A stretch of DNA of 64,000 bases, taken from positions 1 through 64,000 of the forward strand of contig NZ_QMEM01000008.1 in the NCBI RefSeq assembly GCF_003390915.1. The letters are read 5' to 3'. A program made the position numbers and the translations under genes. Positions 42,028 through 50,318 of the stretch are shown here, piece after piece. Numbering within the stretch: the first letter of the stretch is position 1; each line of letters starts with the position of its first letter. This stretch comes from Lewinella sp. IMCC34183. GTDB lineage: Bacteria > Bacteroidota > Bacteroidia > Chitinophagales > Saprospiraceae. The notes below the pieces were generated by a model. It saw only the letters and a list, made by a program, of their open reading frames with translations, did no database searches and was not told the origin of the DNA.

Positions 42028-44577
42028 ATGGGTAACCGGCTACTTTTCTCCCTTCTTGCCTTTTTGATCGTCGGTGGGCTTATCGGACAGGTAACGGTGA
42101 CCGGCCGCATCGTGGATGCCGGCACCGGTGAACCGCTCATCGGCGCCACCGTGCTGGGTCTTGGATCGCTGGCCGGTACAACTACCGATGTCGATGGCTC
42201 CTTCGTGCTGGAAGTGGCCGGTACCTTCCCGGCGTCGGTCGTGGTGACCTACATCGGGTACGCCAACCTGGAAGTGGCCGTACCCACGGGGCAGCCGCTG
42301 GAGATTTCCCTGGCACCCGCGCCCGCCGCCCTGGACCAGGTCGTGGTTTCCGCCCGCCGGCGAAACGAAGAGGCGCAGGACATTCCGCTGCCGGTAGCAG
42401 TACTGGGGGCCGCCGAGCTCGACAATTCGGTATCCTTCAACGTAAACAGGGTGAAGGAGCTGGTCCCTTCCGTCCAGTTGTACTCTTCCAACCCCCGCAA
42501 TACCACCCTGAACATCCGGGGGCTGGGGTCCACCTACGGGCTGACCAACGACGGTATCGACCCCGGTGTCGGCTTCTACGTCGACGGCGTCTACTACGCC
42601 CGGCCAGCCGCGGCTACACTGGACTTCATCGACGTGCAGCAAATCGAGGTGCTCCGGGGCCCCCAGGGAACGCTCTTTGGCAAGAATACCACCGCGGGTA
42701 CCTTCAACGTCACCAGCCGGGCCCCCTCCTTCACGACGACGGCGATCTTCGAGCAGAGCTTCGGCAACCTGGGTTTCATCCAGACCAAGGGCTCCGTCTC
42801 CGGCCCCCTGGTCCCCGACCGGTTGGCGGCCCGGCTCTCGTTCACGGGAACGCACCGGGAGGGCACCCTCTACAACGCACGGACGCACGCGTACACCAAC
42901 ACCCTCAGCAACCAGGGTGCACGGGCGCAGCTGCTCTACACCCCCCGGGAGGGCCTGCGGCTGCGGCTGTACGCAGACGTCTCGCGGCAGCGCCCCGACG
43001 GCTACGCCCAGGTGTTTGCCGGCACCTTTCCCACTCGGCAACCCGCCGACCGGCAGTTCGCGGCCATCGCCGCCGACCTGGGCTACGCCCCGCCCAGTCT
43101 GGACCCCTTCGACCGCGTGATCGATCACGATACCCCGTGGCGTTCGGACCAGGACATGGGAGGCGTGAGCCTGACCGCCGAACTGGACCGGGGGAACGGG
43201 GTACTAACCGCAACCTCGGCCTGGCGTACCTGGCACTGGAACCCCTCGAACGACCGGGATTTTACGGGGCTGTCGGCCATCGCCCGCTCGCAGGCGCCCT
43301 CCGTCCACCAGCAGTGGTCACAGGAGGTACACTACGCCGGCCCGCTCACCGAGCGGGTGGAGGGTCTTATTGGGGCATTCGTCTTCTACCAGCGGCTAGA
43401 CCCGAAGGGCGCACACGTCCTGGAGGCCGGGGCGGACCAGTGGCGCTTTGTGCAGCGCGACAACAACCCCCTCTGGCAGACGCCGGGCCTGCTTGACGGG
43501 CTAACACAGGAGACGCGCCCCCACTACCGCAATTTGAGCGGAGCCCTCTTTTCCCAGCTCACCTGGCAGGTAACAGACCGCCTGAGCCTGCTTCCCGGCC
43601 TGCGCCTTAATTACGACCAAAAACGGATCGACTTCGCCCAGACCGTCCGTGGTGGCCTGTCAACGGAGGACCCCGCCCTGCTGGCGTTGCAGGGGCAGGT
43701 ATTCCGGCCGCTGGCCTTCGCGGTCAACACCGACGACTGGAACGTTTCGGGACAACTCAGCCTGCAGTATCGCTGGAACGAGCGGATGCGGACCTACGGC
43801 ATCTATTCCCTGGGCTTCAAGCCGGTGGGCCTAAACCTCGGCGGTATACCCGTCGTGGAGGGCCGGCCGCGGTCGGAACTCGCCGTGGTGGCCCCCGAGC
43901 GGGTGAATCACTTCGAGGCGGGCATCAAATCCGAGCCCCTGCCGCGCGCCACGCTGAACGTGACGGCCTACGTGACCCGCATCGACGATTACCAGACGAA
44001 CGTGAGCTCCTCCCAGCTGGGTGTAGTGCGCGGGTACCTGGCCAACGCGGAGCGGGTGCGCGTGCGGGGCGTGGAGGTGGAGTCGGGCTACCGGCGGGCC
44101 GACCGTTACCGCCTGACGGCATCGGTCAGTTACACCGACGGGGTGTACGTCAGCTTTCCCGACGCGCCGGTACCGCCGGAGGAAGTGGGCGGCGCCGAAT
44201 TCAAGGACATCAGCGGAGAGCGGCTGCCTGGTATATCGCGGTGGACGGGGTCGGGTGGGGGAGAGTACTACCTGCCGGGCCACCTCATCGGGCAGACCGG
44301 GCAGTACTTCGCCGGCCTGGATGCGTACGCGCGCTCCGAATTTTCCTCCAACCCCTCGGCATCGCGTTACCTCAACGTGGAAGGGTACGTCTTAGTCAAC
44401 GCGCGCCTCGGCTTCCGGATGGTGGATGGCATCACCCTGTTTGCCTGGGCGCGAAACCTAACGGACACCAACTACTACGAACAGTTGCTGCCCGCCGCCG
44501 GCAACGCCGGCTACTACGCCGCCGTATTGGGTGACCCCGCCACCTTCGGGATCACGCTGCGCTATGGCTCATTTTAG
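42028..44577 (+). CDS. TonB-dependent receptor (non-SusC), Rrf2-linked
   Basis: 849 residues with signal peptide (MGNRLLFSLLAFLIVGGLIGQ). Carboxypeptidase regulatory-like domain (VTGRIVDAGTGEPLIGATVLG, ending VVVSARRR), a plug containing ELVPSVQLYSSNPRNTTLNIRGLGSTYG, FYVDGVYYARPAA and QQIEVLRGPQGTLFGKNTTAGTFNVTSR, then a 22-strand barrel ending in GITLRYGSF. The plug is of the siderophore/small-molecule receptor type, not the SusC type. It lies between an Rrf2 regulator and a CysP-like permease, so I infer import of a sulfur-containing or sulfate-type nutrient; an iron chelate is the main alternative. Confidence 0.94.
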   Translation: MGNRLLFSLLAFLIVGGLIGQVTVTGRIVDAGTGEPLIGATVLGLGSLAGTTTDVDGSFVLEVAGTFPASVVVTYIGYANLEVAVPTGQPLEISLAPAPAALDQVVVSARRRNEEAQDIPLPVAVLGAAELDNSVSFNVNRVKELVPSVQLYSSNPRNTTLNIRGLGSTYGLTNDGIDPGVGFYVDGVYYARPAAATLDFIDVQQIEVLRGPQGTLFGKNTTAGTFNVTSRAPSFTTTAIFEQSFGNLGFIQTKGSVSGPLVPDRLAARLSFTGTHREGTLYNARTHAYTNTLSNQGARAQLLYTPREGLRLRLYADVSRQRPDGYAQVFAGTFPTRQPADRQFAAIAADLGYAPPSLDPFDRVIDHDTPWRSDQDMGGVSLTAELDRGNGVLTATSAWRTWHWNPSNDRDFTGLSAIARSQAPSVHQQWSQEVHYAGPLTERVEGLIGAFVFYQRLDPKGAHVLEAGADQWRFVQRDNNPLWQTPGLLDGLTQETRPHYRNLSGALFSQLTWQVTDRLSLLPGLRLNYDQKRIDFAQTVRGGLSTEDPALLALQGQVFRPLAFAVNTDDWNVSGQLSLQYRWNERMRTYGIYSLGFKPVGLNLGGIPVVEGRPRSELAVVAPERVNHFEAGIKSEPLPRATLNVTAYVTRIDDYQTNVSSSQLGVVRGYLANAERVRVRGVEVESGYRRADRYRLTASVSYTDGVYVSFPDAPVPPEEVGGAEFKDISGERLPGISRWTGSGGGEYYLPGHLIGQTGQYFAGLDAYARSEFSSNPSASRYLNVEGYVLVNARLGFRMVDGITLFAWARNLTDTNYYEQLLPAAGNAGYYAAVLGDPATFGITLRYGSF

Positions 44578-44618
44578 GGAGCGGCCCGCTACCCGATCAT
44601 TTATACGAACCCCCACTT

Positions 44619-45638
44619 ATGTCCGAATCCTTTCACGTCCTCACCATCCCTTTCCTCCTGGCCATGTTCGTGGCCGTAAACATGGGCGGCAGCGGTACGG
44701 CGCCCGCCTTCGCGGCGGCCTACGGGGCAAAGGCGATCCGACAAAGTATAATTCCCGGGCTGTTTGGTATTACGGTCCTGGCCGGAGCGCTGCTGGCGGG
44801 GCGGCAGGTGTCGCTTACCCTGGGTGAGGGGTTGCTGGAGCAGGAATTCTTCACGCCGTTCACGACATCGGTAATCCTGTTCTCGGTGGGGGCCACGCTG
44901 TTGCTGGCCAACCTGCTGGGCGTCCCCCAGTCGACCAGCCAGTCCACGGTCATGTCGATCGCCGGGGCGGCCCTGGCGGTAAACGGCCTCAATACCCACA
45001 CCCTGTTTTATGAGATCCTGCCCACGTGGTTCGTCCTGCCGGTCATCTCTTTCGTGATCATGCTGGCGCTGGCCAAGTGGATCCTGCCGCCCCTGCGCGA
45101 CCGCCTGCTACCCACCGATACCGCGTACTTGCAGCAGCACGCGGGCGTGCGGACCCTACTGATCGGATCGGCCCTGTACGTGGCTTTTTCGATCGGTGCG
45201 AATAACGTCGCCAACGCGGCGGCACCCATCGCCTCGCTGACCGCCAACGAGATGGGGGAGGTGTCGCTCACCAACTTTCTGCCCATCCTGATCCTTTCGG
45301 TGCTTATCGTGGCCCCCTGTTTTGCGATCGGCAGTTCGCTACTGGGGCACAAGGTTACGGCCACTACCGGCAGGGACATCGTAGCCGTCACTCCGCTGTA
45401 CGCGTCGGTAATCGGCCTGTTGGTGGCCAGCCTGCTGTTGCTGGCCTCGGTGACCAAGGGGATACCCACTTCGCTCGTACAGCTCAACGGGGCGGCCTTC
45501 ATTGCCCTAAGTGTTAGCAAGAAGGGCTACCGCGCCACCTTCACCAATCCCACCGTGCGCAAGTTCTTCTCGGTGTGGGCCGTAGCGCCCGCGGCGGCCT
45601 TTCTACTCTCCTACCTGATTCTGCGCGTCGCGGGGTGA
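44619..45638 (+). CDS. PiT-superfamily permease, CysP-like (probable sulfate permease)
   Basis: 339 residues with about 10 membrane segments. Two PiT halves: VAVNMGGSGTAPAFAAAYGAKAI near the N terminus, and FSIGANNVANAAAPIASL (the PiT GANDVANA motif). The first half has GSGTAPAF where phosphate transporters usually have GANDVAN, as in Bacillus CysP, whose N terminus I recall as similar. CysP imports sulfate. The gene lies 41 nt after the TonB receptor gene, which fits sulfur-source uptake under Rrf2 control. It could also be a phosphate transporter; the substrate is inferred. Confidence 0.85.
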   Translation: MSESFHVLTIPFLLAMFVAVNMGGSGTAPAFAAAYGAKAIRQSIIPGLFGITVLAGALLAGRQVSLTLGEGLLEQEFFTPFTTSVILFSVGATLLLANLLGVPQSTSQSTVMSIAGAALAVNGLNTHTLFYEILPTWFVLPVISFVIMLALAKWILPPLRDRLLPTDTAYLQQHAGVRTLLIGSALYVAFSIGANNVANAAAPIASLTANEMGEVSLTNFLPILILSVLIVAPCFAIGSSLLGHKVTATTGRDIVAVTPLYASVIGLLVASLLLLASVTKGIPTSLVQLNGAAFIALSVSKKGYRATFTNPTVRKFFSVWAVAPAAAFLLSYLILRVAG

Positions 45639-45781
45639 GGGGCCGTAACCCGGCCGCGCGGTGGCGACGCGTGCTTTCCGCATAAGCTTACAGGGACCAT
45701 TCGACCATCATTACCGTAACTGTACACGCTTACCCCTCCTAGCGGGGCGGGATAGATGTCACAACAACACATTAGTAATCT

Positions 45782-45803
45782 TTATACATAATAATTTGTA
45801 TAA
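45782..45803. promoter_or_regulatory. Palindrome abutting the GNAT start codon
   Basis: TTATACA (45782-45788) and TGTATAA (45797-45803) are perfect 7-bp inverted arms with an 8-bp AT-only spacer. The right arm includes the first base of the ATG at 45803. It is the size and symmetry of a dimer operator, and could also sequester the start codon in a weak RNA stem. Confidence 0.55.
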
Positions 45804-46324
45804 TGCGACTGTTGCAAGTTTTACGCGCAGCGCCCCCGCGGTGGGGGTTGGCCCGACACAAGTTTATGCAGATGCAGTTGCAGGATGGATACGAGTTTCC
45901 GCCGGAATTCCGGCAGGAGGGGATGCGGATCTGGAACCGTGAGTTCCCCCTGCTCATGGCTTTCGACGGCCCGGACGAGTTTGATCGTTACCTCGCTAAC
46001 CAGGTTGATCCCTACTTCGTGTTCGCCCACATCGATGGCCACCTCGTGGCGTGGTCCATGTCTTACCTGCGCGGTGGCGAGCGGTGGTTCGTTCTCGTCG
46101 TGGGGGCGGACTTCAAGTCGCAGGGCTACGGTAAAGTCCTGATGGAGCGGATGCTCACGCGGGACACCCCCCTTAACGGTTGGGTGATCATGGACGATGA
46201 CCACCTTAAATCCAACGGAGAGTACTACCTGTCGCCCATCCCCTGGTACCGGCGGATCGGCTTTTTGCTGACGGATGAAATCGACGACCTGGGGGGCTTC
46301 CGGGCGCAGCGGGTCACCGGCTAG
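45803..46324 (+). CDS. GNAT-fold N-acetyltransferase-like protein
   Basis: 173 residues. The middle has the acetyl-CoA fold: YFVFAHIDGHLVAWSMSYLRGGERWFVLVVGADFKSQGYGKVLMERMLTR, where Q-G-Y-G-K matches the pyrophosphate loop (Q/R-x-x-G-x-G/A), then GWVIMDDDHLKSNGEYYLSPIPWYRRIGFLLTD. The first 20 residues are basic and less certain; MQMQLQDGYEFPPEF at residue 22 is another possible start. It is a single-gene unit with its own palindrome at the start codon and a shared terminator with the tRNA gene. Substrate unknown. Confidence 0.75.
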   Translation: MRLLQVLRAAPPRWGLARHKFMQMQLQDGYEFPPEFRQEGMRIWNREFPLLMAFDGPDEFDRYLANQVDPYFVFAHIDGHLVAWSMSYLRGGERWFVLVVGADFKSQGYGKVLMERMLTRDTPLNGWVIMDDDHLKSNGEYYLSPIPWYRRIGFLLTDEIDDLGGFRAQRVTG

Positions 46325-46335
46325 AGGGAGAACGC

Positions 46336-46370
46336 AAAAGCCCCGACGGCACGGAGCGGACGGGGCTTTT
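46336..46370. terminator. Bidirectional terminator, GNAT gene / tRNA-Arg
   Basis: AAAAGCCCCG (46336-46345) and CGGGGCTTTT (46361-46370): a 10-bp perfect stem with A- and T-runs on both sides, so it can end the plus-strand GNAT transcript and the minus-strand tRNA transcript. Confidence 0.88.
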
Positions 46371-46377
46371 AGCAGGG

Positions 46378-46452
46378 TGGTGGTCTCGGATGGAATCGAA
46401 CCATCATCGCAGGCTTCGGAAACCTGTATACTATCCGTTGTACTACGAGACC
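46378..46452 (-). tRNA. tRNA-Arg (anticodon CCG)
   Basis: Read on the minus strand: acceptor GGTCTCG pairs with CGAGACC; D-arm with AACGGATA; anticodon arm CAGGT-TTCCGAA-GCCTG with anticodon CCG (decodes CGG, Arg); T-arm GATGGTTCGATTCCATC. A discriminator A and an encoded CCA (46378-46380) follow. A promoter lies just upstream (46473-46503) and a terminator just downstream. Confidence 0.95.
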
Positions 46453-46472
46453 GGATGCGCGCGAAGCGGACG

Positions 46473-46503
46473 CAAAAGTAAGCCCTTACGTTCACTTGAC
46501 CAA
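46473..46503 (-). promoter_or_regulatory. Promoter of tRNA-Arg
   Basis: On the minus strand: TTG (complement of CAA 46501-46503), 20 nt, then TACTTTTG (complement of CAAAAGTA 46473-46480). The predicted start is near 46466, about 14 nt before the tRNA 5' end. Confidence 0.82.
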
Positions 46504-46564
46504 CTACCGCGCACGAAAAGCGTATTCATAGGCGCATATCCCGCCTAAACTTCCGAACCTGCCT

Positions 46565-47905
46565 ATGTCTGCTCACCCGCACCGCACCGCCCCCGCGCTC
46601 GTCGCCCTTTCACTCCTGCTGCTGGCGGCCACCTCCTGCGTCTTCGTGCAGAACCGCTACGCCTACCTGCCCCCCGGTCCCTGGCGCGGCGTACTGGAGC
46701 TGGAATACAACCCGATCATTCCCAACCCCAAGGGCGAACCGCTGGCCGAAAAGGTGGACCTCGAGTTCGACGAAGTCACCGGTGGGCAGCTGCCGTTCAA
46801 CTTCGACGTGGTCTACGAGGATGATACCACCTTTCACCTGGTGATCCACAACGGCGAGGAGGATATCCTGGTGCCCGCCTCGGATATCCGGGCGGGGCGC
46901 GACCGCTCTGTGGGCCGCGATACGCTGCGCATCGATTTCCCGGTCTACGATTCCCACATCAGCGCCTACCACGAGGAGAACGTGATCGAGGGGGTATGGG
47001 TGGTTCACTACCGCGACAACTACCGGATCCCCTTCAAGGCCTACTTCGGTAAGGACCACCGCTTTACTGCCCTGAACAAGAAACCCGCCACGGACCTGAC
47101 CGGCAGCTGGGCGGTCACCTTTGCCGGCGACGCTACCGAGGACCCCTATCCGGGCGTGGCGGAGTTCCAACAATCGGGCAACACCCTGACCGGTACCTTC
47201 CGCACCGAGACGGGCGACTACCGCTACCTGGAAGGCACCGTGCAGGGAAATAAGGCCTACCTGAGCGTCTTCGACGGCAGCCACGCCTTCCTGTTCGAGG
47301 CCCTTGTCCGCGACGACGGCAGCCTCACCGGCACCTTCCGCAGCGGTCGCCACTATATCACCGACTGGACCGCCACCCGCGACGATGCCGCCGAGCTGAC
47401 CAGTCCCGACGAACTTACCCGGCTCCGCGAGGACGTACCCCTCGCGTTCTCCTTCCCCGACGCGACCGGCGATACCCTGAGCCTCGACGATATCGACGGC
47501 CCCAAGATCGTGCAGCTCTTCGGCACCTGGTGCCCCAACTGCCGCGACGAAACCAATTTCCTGCAGGACTACCTGGATACCCACGACACGGGTGACCTGC
47601 AGGTAGTGGCCCTGGCCTTCGAGCAATACGGCGCCGACGACGAGCGGAGTCGCGCCGCCGTGCGCCGCTACGCCGAAACGATGGACATCGAGTGGCCGGT
47701 CCTCCTGGCCGGCAGCAACGACAAGCGCGAGGCCGGCCGGGCCCTGCCCATGCTCAACCGCGTGATCAGCTACCCCACCATGCTCTTCGTAAACCGCGAC
47801 AACCGCGTGGTGCGTATTCACACCGGCTTCAACGGGCCCGCCACCTCCAAGTACGCGGAATTCACCGAAAGCTTCGACAATACCGTACAGGAGTTGATTC
47901 AGTAG
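46565..47905 (+). CDS. TlpA-like thioredoxin-domain lipoprotein
   Basis: 446 residues. Lipoprotein signal ending LLAATSC (lipobox ATSC, Cys25). Residues ~35-290 are a beta-rich region typical of TlpA proteins of this phylum, with LTGSWAVTFAGDATEDPYPGVAEFQQSGNTLTGTF recalling a lipocalin-like sheet. The last ~155 residues are a thioredoxin fold: FSFPDATGDTLSLDDIDGPKIVQLFGTWCPNCRDETNFL with the redox site WCPNC, and the cis-Pro in SYPTMLFVNRDNRVV. Likely a periplasm-facing thiol reductase that keeps target Cys reduced. Convergent with the next gene; the ends overlap by 7 nt. Confidence 0.92.
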   Translation: MSAHPHRTAPALVALSLLLLAATSCVFVQNRYAYLPPGPWRGVLELEYNPIIPNPKGEPLAEKVDLEFDEVTGGQLPFNFDVVYEDDTTFHLVIHNGEEDILVPASDIRAGRDRSVGRDTLRIDFPVYDSHISAYHEENVIEGVWVVHYRDNYRIPFKAYFGKDHRFTALNKKPATDLTGSWAVTFAGDATEDPYPGVAEFQQSGNTLTGTFRTETGDYRYLEGTVQGNKAYLSVFDGSHAFLFEALVRDDGSLTGTFRSGRHYITDWTATRDDAAELTSPDELTRLREDVPLAFSFPDATGDTLSLDDIDGPKIVQLFGTWCPNCRDETNFLQDYLDTHDTGDLQVVALAFEQYGADDERSRAAVRRYAETMDIEWPVLLAGSNDKREAGRALPMLNRVISYPTMLFVNRDNRVVRIHTGFNGPATSKYAEFTESFDNTVQELIQ

Positions 47906-49413
47906 CGACCGAGCAGTTCCTGCTGGTGCAGCAGGAAATCGTTTTCGGGGTCGTAACTCAGGGCCTCCGCTACGTAGGCGCGCGCCGGGGCATACTCGCC
48001 CGCGGCGAAGTAGTAGTTGCTGGCGGCCACGAAGGCGGTGAGGGTCCACAGGGGCCGGTCGTTGCCGTGGGGGACGTCGGTGAGCAACCGGCGGAAGGCC
48101 TCCACTTCCCTTATGGCATCCGGCTCCCGCCCCGCGGCGAAGAGATCCCGGATACGCAGCGCGCGCTGCCGCAGTACCACGTCGGCGTAGCGGTCGTGCT
48201 CTCGCAGGAAGGGGTAGCGGACGGCGGCCACCTCGACTTGGCGAACGAGCTCGTCCGGGTCAGTGTACTGCCGCCGCAGGCTGACGAGGGTGAGCTCCGC
48301 CAGGTAGGCACGGAACCGACGGTCCTCCGGGTCCTGCGTGTAGAGTGCTTCGGCCAGGTGCAGGGCGGCCACGAGCTGTCCGCGCGATTGATAGTAATCC
48401 AGCAGGCGCAGGCTCTGCAGCAGATGGAGTTCCCGGCGCCAGCCGTCGGCCCCGGCGGGACCGCGCGCGGCGTAGGTTTCCAGGAAGGTACGCGCGGCAT
48501 CGGGCCGGTCGGCGGCCAGTATCCGTTGCTGACGCCGGTCGAAATGGCGCAGGAGGGCGGCGGGCAGGTAGCCGTTGGTGGGGTCCTCCCGCCAGAGCAT
48601 GAAGAGGGACGTGATGTATTCCTCCGCGTCGGGCTCGTCGAGTGAGGTAGCCTGCAGCCGGCCGGCCGCCTCCAGTACGCCGAAGGCGCGGCGATTTTCC
48701 CGCAGCGCGGCTTCCCGCAGGTGCTCGTTGGCCGCTGCGTACCGGCCGCTGGCGTAGGCGGACTGGGCCGACCGGAGCTCCTGGTAGGCACTCAGCTGCA
48801 CGAAACTCAGCCGGCGGCCGGGGCGGTAGTAGTACTGGTAGAATACACTGTCGGCCTGCGATTCGGTCAGGTCGGTCAGGTCGTCGGCGGTCGTTTGCCG
48901 GACCACCGCCAGGTACTCCCGGCGGAAGCGGCGCTCGTCGGCCGGATCGTGGGGGCGGGCGGCGGGGTGCCGCAGCAGCCGGCGGCGGCCGTCGGGATCG
49001 GCCACCAGATAGGCCTCCCAGTGGTCCACGTGGCCCGTGTAGGGGATGCCGAAGGCCTCCAGGCTCAGGGCCAGGAGGACGGCCGCAGTCGCGTCGTTGT
49101 AGGTACCGGTCCGGAAGGCATCGGCCAGATTGGCCGCGGGGTCGTACTGCCGCAGCAGTTGCCGGTCGAGGCGGTCGACGATAAGGTGAAGCTGCCGGCG
49201 GCGCGATTTCCGGGCGGCCCGGTCCGTGTAGCGCAGCTGGCGGAATACGTTCTCCAGCCCCCGTTCTACCGTCTCCCGGTCTTGCACGACCGCCGGCGTG
49301 TCGCCGGGGTACAGCAGGCGTAGCCGGCCGGCAAGGTCTTCGGCGGCAAGGGAGTAACCGGTGAGCAGGAGCACCAGCAGCGGCAGGAGAGTACGGACCG
49401 GGACGGACAACAT
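47899..49413 (-). CDS. Hypothetical secreted protein, helical repeats
   Basis: 504 residues with a signal peptide (VRTLLPLLVLLLTGYSLAA). Residues ~85-160 (TGTYNDATAAVLLALSLEAFGIPYTGHVDHWEAYLVAD) recall a transglutaminase-like segment, with His129 and Glu132 but the expected nucleophile Cys replaced by Tyr/Asn, so not active if related. The rest is helical, with TPR-like stretches (LLDYYQSRGQLVAALHLAEALYTQDPEDRRF; VAASNYYFAAGEYAPARAYVAEALSYDPEN). No function is assigned. It overlaps the TlpA gene end by 7 nt and is divergent from nothing upstream; a gap of 81 nt separates it from the DinB gene. Confidence 0.72.
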   Translation of the reverse strand: MLSVPVRTLLPLLVLLLTGYSLAAEDLAGRLRLLYPGDTPAVVQDRETVERGLENVFRQLRYTDRAARKSRRRQLHLIVDRLDRQLLRQYDPAANLADAFRTGTYNDATAAVLLALSLEAFGIPYTGHVDHWEAYLVADPDGRRRLLRHPAARPHDPADERRFRREYLAVVRQTTADDLTDLTESQADSVFYQYYYRPGRRLSFVQLSAYQELRSAQSAYASGRYAAANEHLREAALRENRRAFGVLEAAGRLQATSLDEPDAEEYITSLFMLWREDPTNGYLPAALLRHFDRRQQRILAADRPDAARTFLETYAARGPAGADGWRRELHLLQSLRLLDYYQSRGQLVAALHLAEALYTQDPEDRRFRAYLAELTLVSLRRQYTDPDELVRQVEVAAVRYPFLREHDRYADVVLRQRALRIRDLFAAGREPDAIREVEAFRRLLTDVPHGNDRPLWTLTAFVAASNYYFAAGEYAPARAYVAEALSYDPENDFLLHQQELLGRY

Positions 49414-49494
49414 GGGTAATTTCAGGTATCAGAAAACGCGGGCTTCCGCAAGCTACTAACGCGACGGCCGGGCCGCGCGTATGTACGGAGCGGT

Positions 49495-50010
49495 TCAGTA
49501 TCGCTCGCGGAAGACGTTGAGGTGATGGTAGCCGTGGCCGCAGATGATGAACCCCAGGGCCCGGCAGCTCATCGGCCCGCCGCTCACCGTACCGCGGAAG
49601 CGCAGATCCTCGTCGGTGAATCCGTTGAAGAGTGAGACGGTGGTTTTGCGGATCGTTTCCAGCTCGGCCACCATGCGCGGAAACTCGCGGTGACGCAGGT
49701 CCGCCACTGCGGCGTAGCTGTCCTGGTCGAATCCGGGCAGCGGGGTGGCGTCGTGGCGTCCCAGCCGCAGGGCCCGCGCAGCCATGATGCGCTCGGTGTC
49801 GATAAGGTGCTGCACGGCCTGCTTGATCGTCCACTTGCCGGGGGCGTAGGCGTATTCCTCGCGGCCGTCGGCCAGTTCGTTGAGGTACTCGCTCAGGCCG
49901 GCGGCGCTGTCGTCCAGGGCGGAGCGCAGGGTGATGGCCGGCGGTACCAGGGATACGTAGCCGTGGTAGAAGGTAGCGTATTCGTCGGGAGTAAGGTCGG
50001 CGGCGGTCAT
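49495..50010 (-). CDS. DinB family protein
   Basis: 171 residues from the start at 50010 (MTAADLTPDEYATFYHGYV); an in-frame ATG 24 nt upstream is also possible. Four-helix DinB/YfiT fold: YAPGKWTIKQAVQHLIDTERIMAARALRLGR (the first metal His in QHLID), ELETIRKTTVSLFNGFTDEDL, and LGFIICGHGYHHLNVFRERY with the His pair. DinB proteins bind a metal and some act as thiol-dependent transferases; the substrate is unknown. Single gene, divergent from the giant CHU_C protein. Confidence 0.92.
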   Translation of the reverse strand: MTAADLTPDEYATFYHGYVSLVPPAITLRSALDDSAAGLSEYLNELADGREEYAYAPGKWTIKQAVQHLIDTERIMAARALRLGRHDATPLPGFDQDSYAAVADLRHREFPRMVAELETIRKTTVSLFNGFTDEDLRFRGTVSGGPMSCRALGFIICGHGYHHLNVFRERY

Positions 50011-50318
50011 GGCGGGGTACGTTTGCCGGGGCAATATAGCGTTCGGGACCCGCGTGCGGTAGCCGGGGCGGCGGCGCGCGGGTGCGGAGAAATCACGGAA
50101 CCGGCGGTGCAGTTCAGCGGGGCTTGAAGTAAATTAGCTTACCGCAGGCCCGCTGTTTCCCCGTACCGCCCGGTATTTCCGCCCCACACCCACCCCGAAC
50201 AACACCCGTCATGTCTTCCGCTTATTCGCATCTCCGCCGTCGGCGTATCCCGGCGGCCATCGCGCCGAATCGCCAAAAATTGCCCCCCGACGGGGGTAAC
50301 ATTTATCCGCCCCCGCCC
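50011..50318. other. Divergent intergenic region (308 bp)
   Basis: Between the DinB gene (minus) and the giant surface protein (plus). It contains an in-frame ATG at 50211 that would add 36 basic residues before the signal peptide, judged not used. A short C5/G5 hairpin (CCCCCGACGGGGG, about 50284-50296) lies just before the surface protein start, similar in form to the hairpin in the 5S spacer. TACGTTTG at 50017 matches a -7 element but has no -33 partner. Confidence 0.45.
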
